Below are positions 6,789-14,091 of a stretch of DNA of 24,981 nt, piece by piece (positions within the stretch are counted from its first letter, which is position 1; each line of letters starts with the position of its first letter). The notes under the pieces were generated by a model, which was not told the origin of the DNA, made no database searches, and worked only from the letters and a program-made list of their open reading frames with translations. This DNA is from a virus: positions 1 to 24,981 of the IMG/VR virus record IMGVR_UViG_3300032018_000022; one strand, 5' to 3'. The position numbers and the translations under genes are program-made.

Positions 6789-9089
6789 ATGGATACACAG
6801 ACGCAAATCGACCGGCTGATCGAGTTGGCAATCGTTCAACGCTCCGAGCTGAAACAGCTCGTCTCGGAATTGCCGCAACTTCGCGAGTATCTCGGCGCGG
6901 AAATCGAGCGCACGTTCGAGGAGACCGAGCCGCAGATTCGCACGGAGCTTGAAGAGTTCTGCCGCGCACGCGCGAGCGACGAACACGCGAAGACCGGAGC
7001 GGCACTCGCTGCGAAAGTTGAGCAGCTGTCGAAGCAGCTAGAGGTCACGACCGCCGCAAAATACTCGGTCCTCATGGCCGAGCGCGCGGAGAACGTGAAC
7101 CTGCTCGCGAAGGCCGAGGCGCGAATCGAGGACGCGGCGTCAATGCTCACGCACGCAGTCAAGGAAATCGTGACGGACGAACTCTCGCGATTCCCGCGCG
7201 CAGGCGAAATCGACCAGCTTCGGAAAGAATTCGCGGAGCCTCGCGGGCTCAATCCTCGCGGCCGGTGGATGCCAGATGAAACCTACCAGCGGCTCGACTT
7301 GGTCACGATCAACGGCGACAGCTTCGTGTCGAACATCGACGGCAACCGCGAGCGCCCGAGCCGAACGGCTGGCGACTGGACTCTAAGCGCAGCGCGCGGC
7401 AACGGTGGTGGGGGCGGGGGTGTGACCTCGATGACCGACTTAGTGCCCGTCCCGAGCAACGGACAGCTTCTAATCGGCAACGGCTCGGCGTTCGTGAACT
7501 CGACGCTTACCGCTGGCACCGGCATTTCGATCTCGAACGGCGCGGGCTCGATCACGATCAACGCGACCGATGGCAACATCACGCTCGACGACGGCACGGC
7601 GGCGGCTCCTTCGCTGAATTACACGAACTACCCGACAACCGGACTTTATTCGAGCTCGGCAAATGCGATCGGATTTGCGACGAGCGGAGTGGCTCGCGCG
7701 GCGATCAGCTCGACCGGACTCGCGGTGACCGGCACGATCACGCCGACCGGAAGCGTGCACGCGGCTGCGGGCTCTGTTGGAAATCCGAGCCTCGCGTTCA
7801 ACGCCGACCAGAACACCGGCCTCTACAACATCGGCGCGGACAACATCGGCGTGGCTGCTGGTGGGTCAAAGGTGCTCGACATCGCGACGACGGGGCTGGG
7901 CGTGACCGGCACGCTGTCCGTCTCGGGCGTCGCGACTCTGGGCGCGGGTGCGATTCTCAACACGCCAGCCAGCGGCACGCTGACCAACGCCACCGGCCTC
8001 CCGATCTCAACCGGCGTCAGCGGTCTCGGCACCGGCGTGGCTACGTTCCTCGCGACGCCATCCTCGGCGAATCTTCTCGCCGCCGTGACGAATGAAACCG
8101 GCACGGGCGCGCTTGTGTTCGGGACGAGCCCGACGCTTACGACGCCGATCTCGGCGACCCTCACCTCCCCCGCCTCGACCCCCCTGACGCTCGGCACGGG
8201 CACGTCTGGCGCAGCGATCACGGTGCTATCGGCGAGCAACAACGTTGGCATCGGGACGGTGAGTCCGAATTACAAATCCACAGTTGAAAGCGCGACAGGT
8301 AATTACTTTGCATCGGCGTTATTGTCTGGGTCAATAGGGACACTGGGAAATTGGGTAGGGCAACTTTATGGATTTTCGGGATCAACATATCAAAAAGCAG
8401 CGACAATCTTTGAAAGTCTCGATGCATACGGAAGAGGCAAATTACACATTGCGCTAAACGCAGGGGATAATTCCGCAAATGCTTCGATTGCTGACGCTCG
8501 TTTGACCGTTGATTATTTGGGCACCGTCACCATCTCCTCCTCCACCGCAGGCTCCGCAGGCGCAGGCGCGCTGGTGGTCACGGGTGGGCTGTCGGCGGGC
8601 AACAACACCAACGCGAGCTATTTCGGGGGAGCGGTGACGGTGGCGGGTTCGCTACTGGCTGGCCCTCTAGCCACGTTTCAAGGTGGGCTTTTTTTGACAA
8701 ACGTAACGGCGGTATCAACTGCATCCTCTGGAGGATTGTCTCTAAAATTAGGCCTGATTACGTCTTCCCCCTCTAGCTCCACTGACTCTATTATTGCGGT
8801 CCAAAACACGGGAGGTCCCGGCGCGCTAGCGGGTGATTTGTTGTATATCCCGCGTTCTGACGTGGCCGCTGCGCATCGGTGGTTTGGCAATACTGCGGGC
8901 ACTATCGCTTCGCGAATGGTCCTGACCGCAGCAGGGGACTTGTCGCTAACCGGAGCCGCCACCTTCGCGGGCGCGGTGACGATTGGCAACACCGTCAACA
9001 CCGTTTCGCCAACGTCTCCAAACCGCACGATCACGATGGTCGTGAACGGCGTCACCCTCTACTTAGCGGCCAAAACCACGAACGACTAA
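6789..9089 (+). CDS. Tail fibre / virion appendage protein
   Basis: 766 aa from the ATG at 6789. An in-frame ATG at 6750 would overlap the portal by more than 30 bases, so it is less likely. Residues 1-150 are a charged coiled coil. Residues 152-204 form a W/Y-rich module (GRWMPDETYQRLDLV ... RPSRTAGDW) resembling carbohydrate-binding modules seen in phage fibres. A run of six Gly at 206-212 acts as a hinge. The rest is Gly/Thr/Ser-rich beta-structured repeat, including two copies of a PSL...TGLY...IG...GL.VTGT unit. It ends in a short RTITMVVNGVTLYLAAKTTND tail without an S74 chaperone. The likely role is host or surface binding as a trimer. Position between portal and protease is unusual for a fibre. 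Two stretches (about 8275-8515 and 8683-8905) drop to about 44-45% GC, suggesting exchanged receptor-binding cassettes. Confidence 0.75.
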   Translation: MDTQTQIDRLIELAIVQRSELKQLVSELPQLREYLGAEIERTFEETEPQIRTELEEFCRARASDEHAKTGAALAAKVEQLSKQLEVTTAAKYSVLMAERAENVNLLAKAEARIEDAASMLTHAVKEIVTDELSRFPRAGEIDQLRKEFAEPRGLNPRGRWMPDETYQRLDLVTINGDSFVSNIDGNRERPSRTAGDWTLSAARGNGGGGGGVTSMTDLVPVPSNGQLLIGNGSAFVNSTLTAGTGISISNGAGSITINATDGNITLDDGTAAAPSLNYTNYPTTGLYSSSANAIGFATSGVARAAISSTGLAVTGTITPTGSVHAAAGSVGNPSLAFNADQNTGLYNIGADNIGVAAGGSKVLDIATTGLGVTGTLSVSGVATLGAGAILNTPASGTLTNATGLPISTGVSGLGTGVATFLATPSSANLLAAVTNETGTGALVFGTSPTLTTPISATLTSPASTPLTLGTGTSGAAITVLSASNNVGIGTVSPNYKSTVESATGNYFASALLSGSIGTLGNWVGQLYGFSGSTYQKAATIFESLDAYGRGKLHIALNAGDNSANASIADARLTVDYLGTVTISSSTAGSAGAGALVVTGGLSAGNNTNASYFGGAVTVAGSLLAGPLATFQGGLFLTNVTAVSTASSGGLSLKLGLITSSPSSSTDSIIAVQNTGGPGALAGDLLYIPRSDVAAAHRWFGNTAGTIASRMVLTAAGDLSLTGAATFAGAVTIGNTVNTVSPTSPNRTITMVVNGVTLYLAAKTTND
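7605..7916 (+). repeat. Two degenerate fibre repeats (TGLY-type)
   Basis: Codons at 7605-7739 and 7782-7916 encode two copies of a roughly 45-residue unit with the shared skeleton PSL-x-TGLY-x-NIG/AIG-x-GL-x-VTGT. The nucleotide sequences have diverged, so this is a protein-level structural repeat within the fibre shaft rather than a recent duplication. Confidence 0.6.
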
Positions 9090-9093
9090 TTTT

Positions 9094-9357
9094 ATGACCA
9101 TCATCCCAATCGCTCCTTACACCATGGGCTCTCCCGCCCAGCCGAAAGTCGGAACTCAATTCGAGGTCCGTTACATCAACTACACGTCGCCAACCGCCGT
9201 CGCCGACTGCCACCTCCTCGACGCAGAGGGCGTGGAAATCATGCCCGTGGGCCTCGTGCCTGCGACGGCAGAGCAATGCGCGGCGTGGACTGACGACGCT
9301 GCGTTTGCTGGCGTCCTTGCGGTCAATGCGGGCTTTGAGCTTGTATCCGAGGAATAA
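9094..9357 (+). CDS. Small hypothetical protein following the fibre gene
   Basis: 87 aa, not recognised. It is a soluble, beta-rich and slightly acidic sequence with no signal peptide or membrane segment (for example KVGTQFEVRYINY and CHLLDAEGVEIMPVG). It starts 4 bases after the fibre stop (TAA TTTT ATG) without Shine-Dalgarno and is followed 4 bases later by another small gene. Position suggests an accessory role with the fibre, such as assembly or capping, but nothing in the sequence shows this. Confidence 0.6.
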   Translation: MTIIPIAPYTMGSPAQPKVGTQFEVRYINYTSPTAVADCHLLDAEGVEIMPVGLVPATAEQCAAWTDDAAFAGVLAVNAGFELVSEE

Positions 9358-9361
9358 GCAC

Positions 9362-9502
9362 ATGACCAAAGACGAACACAAACACGCGATCGTGACGCAA
9401 CTCCAACAGCAGAGTCTGAATCTGCTGGTGGACTCGCTCGCCGCTGCGCTGGCGGAGATTGAACAGCTCAAGGCCGCTGCCGCTGATAAGCCGACGCCGT
9501 GA
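9362..9502 (+). CDS. Short coiled-coil hypothetical protein
   Basis: 46 aa from ATG 9362. An upstream in-frame ATG at 9305 would lie deep inside the previous gene. The product is one amphipathic helix with a leucine pattern (LLVDSLAAALAEIEQLKAAA), as expected of a small coiled coil. The stop overlaps the next start as GTGA, the spacing style used throughout this operon, which supports it as a real gene. Function is unknown. Confidence 0.5.
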   Translation: MTKDEHKHAIVTQLQQQSLNLLVDSLAAALAEIEQLKAAAADKPTP

Positions 9503-9975
9503 ACCTCAAACGCTCACTCCTCCTCGCAGCCCTCGCGCTCGGCCTCGTGGTCGTGCTCGGGCTTGCGTTGCGGAGTGAGCGGGTGCTCACGGCGGGACTG
9601 CCGTTGCGGATCGTGGCCAAGACGCAGGACGAGGCGCGGACGCTTGCAGGGCTCGGGGCCGTGGCGGTGCTGGGGACGGGCTCGATGGCGCCATACATCG
9701 CAGCCGCGCCCGCGGGCACCGACCCGCTCGCGACGGTTATGGCCTACGCGGTGCCAAGCACGAGCCTGCGCTACACCGACATCACAGCGGGCGCGCTCGT
9801 GATCTACTCGATCAACTACGTGGCGGGCTCCAACACGATGCACCAAGCGGCACAGCTTGACGCTGGCGGCTGGATTATGACGGGACTCGGAAACAAAGCC
9901 TACGAAAACAAGGTGCGCGTGACCGCCGAGAACTTCGTCGGCATCGTGTCGCGGGTGTATGTCTGGACGCCGTAA
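9499..9975 (+). CDS. Membrane-anchored S24/S26 signal-peptidase-like protein
   Basis: 158 aa from a GTG start that overlaps the previous stop (GTGA). Residues 7-24 are a single hydrophobic anchor with a positively charged N-terminus. The remainder has the layout of the LexA/signal peptidase I fold: GTGSMAPYI at 59-67 corresponds to the catalytic-Ser box G-x-S-M-x-P (Ser62). AGALVIYSINY at 97-107 resembles the GDxVxY strand. TMHQAAQL at 113-120 lies where SipW/Sec11-type enzymes carry catalytic His (His115). ITGLGN-like text at 127-132 and VRVTAENFVGIVSRVYVW at 139-156 match the C-terminal ITKGDN and PxENxxG strands. The usual Asp after the GD box is not obvious, so activity is uncertain. It sits just ahead of lysis genes; cleavage of a phage or host exported protein is a possible role. 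Confidence 0.55.
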   Translation: MNLKRSLLLAALALGLVVVLGLALRSERVLTAGLPLRIVAKTQDEARTLAGLGAVAVLGTGSMAPYIAAAPAGTDPLATVMAYAVPSTSLRYTDITAGALVIYSINYVAGSNTMHQAAQLDAGGWIMTGLGNKAYENKVRVTAENFVGIVSRVYVWTP

Positions 9976-9979
9976 ACAT

Positions 9980-10126
9980 ATGGACGCGCTCGAAATCCTC
10001 GTGAAGGGGTGGCCGATTTTTCTGGGCATGATCACCCTGATTATCGTGCTCTCGAAGCTCGACCTGCGCGTCGCCGTATTAGAGGAGAAAATGAAATCGC
10101 TGTTCGACCTATTCAATAAAAAGTAA
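9980..10126 (+). CDS. Small single-span membrane protein
   Basis: 48 aa. After a short amphipathic start comes a hydrophobic span at about 12-26 (PIFLGMITLIIVL), then a charged helix with heptad-like spacing (LRVAVLEEKMKSLFDLF) and a Lys-rich end. Small proteins with one span and a short coiled coil are common in phage lysis cassettes, and the 3TM-type holin gene follows after two bases. It could be a holin accessory, antiholin or inner-membrane spanin-like piece; the sequence does not decide. It begins 4 bases after the previous stop. Confidence 0.55.
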   Translation: MDALEILVKGWPIFLGMITLIIVLSKLDLRVAVLEEKMKSLFDLFNKK

Positions 10127-10128
10127 CC

Positions 10129-10539
10129 ATGTTCCCACTCGCTGAAATCCTCGGCATCGGCACCAAGCTGATCGACAAACTCATCCCTGACCCCGAGGCC
10201 AAGGCCAAGGCGCAGTTGGAGTTGGCGCAGCTTGCGCAGAGTGGAGAGTTGGCGAAGATGAACGCCGATCTTGAGGCCTACAAGGTGGAGCAGAACAACC
10301 TCACTGACCGGCTCAAGGCCGACATGGCGTCAGACTCGTGGATGTCGAAGAACGTCCGCCCCATGACTTTGATGGCGATTCTGGGGTTCTACTGCGCGTT
10401 CGCCGCTGCCTCTGCCGCTGGCTATGACGCCCGAGAATCTTACGTCGCGCTCCTCGGCCAGTGGGGGATGCTCATCATGAGTTTTTATTTCGGGGGCCGC
10501 ACGCTTGAGAAAATCATGGAAATGAGGGCGAAAAAATGA
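10129..10539 (+). CDS. Holin, 3TM-type family
   Basis: 136 aa. The N-terminal part LIDKLIPDPEAKAKAQLELA (14-33) and the charged helix after it are typical of the phage holin family with a long cytoplasmic N-terminal helix followed by membrane spans. Spans are visible at about 79-98 (MTLMAILGFYCAFAAASAAG) and 105-123 (YVALLGQWGMLIMSFYFGG), preceded by the family's SW-x-S/K-x-x-RP motif (SWMSKNVRP at 70-78). Holins oligomerise in the inner membrane to time lysis. It overlaps the next gene by ATGA. No endolysin is recognisable nearby, so its partner may lie outside the window. Confidence 0.72.
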   Translation: MFPLAEILGIGTKLIDKLIPDPEAKAKAQLELAQLAQSGELAKMNADLEAYKVEQNNLTDRLKADMASDSWMSKNVRPMTLMAILGFYCAFAAASAAGYDARESYVALLGQWGMLIMSFYFGGRTLEKIMEMRAKK

Positions 10540-10850
10540 GCGACGAAGGCTCAAAGCACGCGCTCATCGAGAAGGCTGCATTTGCCGTGCTGCCGATCCT
10601 CTTTTCGTGCGTTGTGTATCTGATGTCGTCGCTCGCTTCAATCTCGCATGAAGTGACCGTGCTACGGCAGCAAGTGAGCCTCGTCGTGACCTCGGACAAC
10701 AAGCAGGCGACCAACACCGGAGCGGAGCTAGCACGCGAGAAATTGCGGCAGGACTTGGAAAAAGAAATCCAACACAACCGCGATATGATTTTGGAGAACC
10801 GCACGAGCATCGCCGTCATCACCGAGCGCATCGGACAATTCAAAAAATGA
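10536..10850 (+). CDS. Membrane-anchored coiled-coil protein (i-spanin-like or XhlA-like)
   Basis: 104 aa. A hydrophobic span at about 14-34 (AAFAVLPILFSCVVYLMSSL) precedes a long charged coiled coil at 36-104 rich in Glu, Lys, Arg and Gln. This layout matches inner-membrane spanin subunits and the XhlA class of lysis-associated proteins. No lipobox outer-membrane partner is visible in the overlapping gene, so the spanin call is tentative. ATGA overlaps on both sides place it firmly in the lysis cassette. Confidence 0.55.
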   Translation: MSDEGSKHALIEKAAFAVLPILFSCVVYLMSSLASISHEVTVLRQQVSLVVTSDNKQATNTGAELAREKLRQDLEKEIQHNRDMILENRTSIAVITERIGQFKK

Positions 10851-11008
10851 ACACCGACCAAACCAAAGCCATCCTGACCGCCGCAACGCCAGCCGCTGCG
10901 ATGGTCTCGCTATCACAGGTCAACGAGGTGGCCGCGCTCGTCGGCACGCTCCTCGGCATTGCGTTTCTGCTCTGGCGGTGGCGGCGCGAGGCGCAGAAGA
11001 AGGACTAG
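10847..11008 (+). CDS. Small holin-like membrane protein
   Basis: 53 aa, starting in an ATGA overlap with the previous gene. The N-terminal half is polar and Ala-rich. A single span at about 28-43 (EVAALVGTLLGIAFLLW) is followed by the basic tail RWRREAQKKD, predicting N-out, C-in topology. Such a span with a trailing WRWRR is common in small phage proteins next to holins. It may be a second holin, a pinholin or an antiholin. Function is not shown by the sequence. Confidence 0.55.
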   Translation: MNTDQTKAILTAATPAAAMVSLSQVNEVAALVGTLLGIAFLLWRWRREAQKKD

Positions 11009-11031
11009 TTTTGACGGCCATCGCCTTGGCG

Positions 11032-11970
11032 ATGGAACCCGTCATCACATTCGCAGCCTCCGCAGGCGTCATCGACGCGCAGACCGGAATCATTCGCGGC
11101 GTCTCGCTCATCACCAAAGGCCCAGCGTTGGGCCACGGCGTAATGATCGACGACAAGACGCTAGAGCAGGTCAAGAAAGCCGCCGAGCAATACTCTGGCG
11201 GGCTCAAAGTGAAGCTCGATCACAGCGGTGGCGCAGGCGACATCGTGGGCTACATCGACACGCTGCGCATCGAGGGCGAAAAGCTTCTCGGCGATTTGCA
11301 CCTGCTCGAATCCTCGGTGCATCGCGCTTACATCTTGGAGATTGCCGAGCGGATTCCCGACACGTTCGGGCTCTCGATTGCGTTCTCGGGTCCGTCGGAA
11401 AAGAGCGCGGACAAGCTCACGACTTTGCAGCGGTGCTCGGAAATCTACTCGGTTGATCTCGTTTCAGAGCCAGCCGCAAACGCAGGTCTCTTCGCGCGCA
11501 AACTGAAACAACTTCAGAGCGACGAATCCGAGCAACCCGAAGCAGAAATCAAAATCGAAATTCCTATGGACGACCAAATGAAAAAGGCCATCGAGGGCAT
11601 GATTCAATCAGCCATGATGTCCATGAACGACAAACTCGCGAAGCTCGAAGCTGCGCTGCCTCCTCCCGTTGAGAAACCCGCCGCAATGAGCGCACAGACT
11701 GAGGTCGTGCAACTCGCGGCCAACGCTGCGGCTCTCGCCGCCGTCAAAGAATTTGCCAAGTCCTTCGGTGCGCCAGCCGCTCCGATTGCCTCGGCCGAAG
11801 CTCCCAAACCAGTCGCGCAAGCGCAGAAGTTCGAGGACATCGTCGCCGCCAAAGCCACTGAGCTTAAAGGCGACAAATCCTCGGCCATCTCCTTCGCGGT
11901 CAAAAACCATGCTGACCTTTACGCCGCCTACCGTGCGCGCGTTCAAGGCGGCGAACTCGTCAAACTCTAA
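11032..11970 (+). CDS. Prohead maturation protease with scaffold-like C-terminal region
   Basis: 312 aa from ATG 11032. A TTG start at 11011 with a well-spaced AGAAGGA (10998-11004) would add 7 residues and cannot be excluded. Residues 1-155 resemble a serine prohead protease: KLDHSGGAGDIVGYID with His64, FGLSIAFSG with Ser115, and a closing SEIYSVDLVSEPAANAGLF, the EPAAN box typical of this class. It would cleave scaffold and capsid delta domains during head maturation. Residues 178-312 are helical and charged with Ala/Pro-rich linkers, resembling a scaffold. An internal in-frame ATG at 11566 could give a separate 134-residue scaffold, as lambda Nu3 is nested in gene C. The position ahead of decoration and capsid genes fits. 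Confidence 0.75.
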   Translation: MEPVITFAASAGVIDAQTGIIRGVSLITKGPALGHGVMIDDKTLEQVKKAAEQYSGGLKVKLDHSGGAGDIVGYIDTLRIEGEKLLGDLHLLESSVHRAYILEIAERIPDTFGLSIAFSGPSEKSADKLTTLQRCSEIYSVDLVSEPAANAGLFARKLKQLQSDESEQPEAEIKIEIPMDDQMKKAIEGMIQSAMMSMNDKLAKLEAALPPPVEKPAAMSAQTEVVQLAANAAALAAVKEFAKSFGAPAAPIASAEAPKPVAQAQKFEDIVAAKATELKGDKSSAISFAVKNHADLYAAYRARVQGGELVKL

Positions 11971-11982
11971 TACCAAAATACA

Positions 11983-12333
11983 ATGGCTACTTCATTCCAA
12001 AATGCGGGGACCTTTACCGCCAATTCGGCCCTAACGGCCTTCCGATTCGTAACGATCTCGGCAAACAGAGGGGTCGGTCTTTCCGCCACCGCTTCGCTTC
12101 CTGACGGCGTCACTATGATCGACGCCGCCTCGGGCGACCAAGTCACCGTGCAGTTCCTTGGTGGCACCACCATCAAGGCCACACTGCTCGCTGGTCCGGT
12201 CACGGTCGGCGATACGGTCTTCAGCGTGGCCTCTGGCCAAGTGGCGATTACAGGCACCGTAACGGTGGGCAAATCGCTGACCACCGCTTCCGACGCTGGC
12301 GCTATCATCGAGATGCTGCCGAAGAACTTCTAA
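11983..12333 (+). CDS. Head decoration protein
   Basis: 116 aa. It is a small beta-rich protein beginning MATSFQNAGTFT with an A-rich SD-less leader. The strand pattern (AFRFVTISA ... GVTMIDAASGDQVTVQFLG ... VGDTVFSVASGQVAI) matches phage capsid decoration or stabilisation proteins of the DUF2190-like type, functionally comparable with lambda gpD. Its place between protease and major capsid protein is the standard C-D-E order. It would bind the expanded capsid and stabilise it against DNA pressure. Confidence 0.68.
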   Translation: MATSFQNAGTFTANSALTAFRFVTISANRGVGLSATASLPDGVTMIDAASGDQVTVQFLGGTTIKATLLAGPVTVGDTVFSVASGQVAITGTVTVGKSLTTASDAGAIIEMLPKNF

Positions 12334-12352
12334 ACCCTAAAAAAATCTTACC

Positions 12353-13318
12353 ATGTATACAAATTCAGCAGCCATTTTTCGCGGCGACATCGCCGGTGTA
12401 GTCGAGCAGGCCAAGGACTACGAGGCCGGACTCATCGGCACTCAGGTCATGCCTATTCTCGACGTGCCCGTGCGCGCCGGCCAATACCCTTCCTTCGTCC
12501 TCAAAGAAGGTCAGCTCCTCAAGAGCGACGTCAAGAACCGCGCTGCATACAGCGCCTACGCTCGCGGCACGCGTGCGTTTAACCAAGACACTTACACGGC
12601 ATTGGAATATGGATACGAGGAGGCCGTTGACGATACCGTCACCCTCGACGTCGCCCGCTTCTTCGATGCCGAAGTCATCGCCGCCAAGCTCGCGAAACGG
12701 AAATTGCTCCTCGCGCACGAACTGCGCGTCGCTGCGAAACTGTTCGACAGCGGCACGTTTACCGCGACGAACAGCGGCACCGCTTACACGACCGCCAATC
12801 TGGCTACGTTCGATGTCGGCGCTGACGTTCAAGAGGCCACCGACCGCCTTCTCGCGAAGGGCGAGAGCGTCACGAACCTGACCGCGATCATTCCTTACCC
12901 AGTATGGACCCGCATCCGTGCTTCCACGAAGTTCCAGAACCGCCTTCGCGGCGCTGGCATTTCGTCCGACACTATCCTTAACGCCTCGACGCAAGCGGCG
13001 GCGGAGGTATTTGGTGTGGCTTCCGTCCAGATTGGTAGGGCTTCATATGATACAGCCCCCGAGGGTGTCGCATTTGCTGCCGGTAATGTCTGGGCCAATA
13101 CGTTCATCTGGGTCGGCTCGGTCACGCAGGCTTCATCTGGATTTTTTGGAGGCGGCGCTGCGTTTACCCTGAATTGGAGCGAGTATGGCAGTGCAATCGG
13201 CGTCTCGACCTATCGCGAAGAGGCGATCAAATCGAACATCGTGCGCGCGTCGCAATTTACGGCAGAAAAAGTCGTTAATGCGAACGCGGGTCAGTTGATT
13301 ACAACGCAATTCGCATAA
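12353..13318 (+). CDS. Major capsid protein (gpE-like, HK97 fold)
   Basis: 321 aa, an appropriate length for a lambda-type coat protein without a delta domain. Recognisable features are the N-arm, the GTQVMPILDVPVRAGQYPSF segment (29-48), the long spine helix around 100-135 (ARFFDAEVIAAKLAKRKLLL), and a C-terminal A-domain with the AIIPYPVWTRI and GISSDTILN motifs. It forms the icosahedral shell. The start lies in an A-rich leader with no Shine-Dalgarno. From about 13010 to the stop, codons shift toward AGG, ATA, ACA and GGT, and GC falls slightly to about 53-57% in sampled lines, right beside the HNH gene. A strong terminator begins 27 bases after the stop, which would limit read-through beyond the most abundant virion gene. 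Confidence 0.85.
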   Translation: MYTNSAAIFRGDIAGVVEQAKDYEAGLIGTQVMPILDVPVRAGQYPSFVLKEGQLLKSDVKNRAAYSAYARGTRAFNQDTYTALEYGYEEAVDDTVTLDVARFFDAEVIAAKLAKRKLLLAHELRVAAKLFDSGTFTATNSGTAYTTANLATFDVGADVQEATDRLLAKGESVTNLTAIIPYPVWTRIRASTKFQNRLRGAGISSDTILNASTQAAAEVFGVASVQIGRASYDTAPEGVAFAAGNVWANTFIWVGSVTQASSGFFGGGAAFTLNWSEYGSAIGVSTYREEAIKSNIVRASQFTAEKVVNANAGQLITTQFA

Positions 13319-13345
13319 TAGTTCACTTAATAGTTGAACAAACCA

Positions 13346-13373
13346 AGACCCTCGGTAAAACGAGGGTCTTTTT
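13346..13373 (+). terminator. Intrinsic terminator after major capsid gene
   Basis: A perfect 9-bp stem, AGACCCTCG / CGAGGGTCT, with a 6-base loop GTAAAA, is followed directly by TTTTT. The T tract abuts the ATG of the next gene. A weaker dyad, GTTCA ... TGAAC (13321-13339), lies just upstream. Confidence 0.88.
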
Positions 13374-14057
13374 ATGCACCCTTGGTTTAACGCATCATTC
13401 ACCGAGCGAAAAAAGCGCCATGCGGAGTTCAATAAATGGCTCAAAGAAAATCCGCTGCTCCGATACAAGCACGGCTATGTCAGGGAAGACGGAAAGGTTT
13501 TTTGCGGTTACTCGACCGGATACGTGAATGGCGAACACTGGACCGACGCTGAAGCTTTTCAGAGAAGACTGGCGCACGCTCGCGAGAAAATGAGGGTCAA
13601 GAGGCTCGACCCACAATATCGAGAAGAGTTCAGTGACTACATTAAAAACCGATACAAGAACGCAGATATGCGAAAGCGAAAAACGGCGATTCGAAAGAAA
13701 AAATGGAGCAACGAAAACAAGCCAAGATTAGCATTGAAATCATCGAATCGCAGGACGCTAAAAAGGAATCTGCTTCACGCAGAACACAATATTTTGATCG
13801 AGGAGGAAATGCGAAAAACCGCCGAAGTGCTCACGAAGCAAACCGGAGTCGAGCACCACGTTGACCACATAATCCCAATCAAGCACGGCGGATGGCATCA
13901 TCACGAGAATTTGCAGATTCTTCCAGCGCCCGTGAATCAATCGAAAAGTTCGTCGCCGTTTTGGGTTTCCAGCGAATACAAAGATTTTCGCTCTGTTCCT
14001 CAAAGCCTTTGGCCTGAGCCTTTGATTGATTTTTATTTGGCGATTCAATCGACATAA
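13374..14057 (+). CDS. HNH endonuclease
   Basis: 227 aa, very basic. The HNH site is at 161-191: HHVDHIIPIKHGG with Asp164-His165, then HENLQILPA with Asn179, then VNQSK with Asn188 and Lys191. The remainder is Lys/Arg-rich and likely binds DNA. Free-standing enzymes of this type are often homing endonucleases that spread by cutting phages lacking the gene; an alternative is a packaging-linked nuclease, but the distance from the terminase makes that less likely. GC is about 47% in a sampled 60 bases and codons are AT-rich, unlike flanking genes. Intrinsic terminators lie immediately upstream and downstream, and the ATG touches the first T tract, so its transcript must come from read-through or an unseen promoter. 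No other nearby ATG gives a comparable protein. Confidence 0.8.
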   Translation: MHPWFNASFTERKKRHAEFNKWLKENPLLRYKHGYVREDGKVFCGYSTGYVNGEHWTDAEAFQRRLAHAREKMRVKRLDPQYREEFSDYIKNRYKNADMRKRKTAIRKKKWSNENKPRLALKSSNRRTLKRNLLHAEHNILIEEEMRKTAEVLTKQTGVEHHVDHIIPIKHGGWHHHENLQILPAPVNQSKSSSPFWVSSEYKDFRSVPQSLWPEPLIDFYLAIQST

Positions 14058-14061
14058 CAAC

Positions 14062-14091
14062 AGCCCCACGCCTCACCGCGTGGGGCTTTTT
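14062..14091 (+). terminator. Intrinsic terminator after HNH gene
   Basis: A perfect 10-bp GC-rich stem, AGCCCCACGC / GCGTGGGGCT, with loop CTCACC is followed by a T tract (TTTTT). It lies 5 bases past the HNH stop and about 47 bases before the next gene. Confidence 0.9.
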
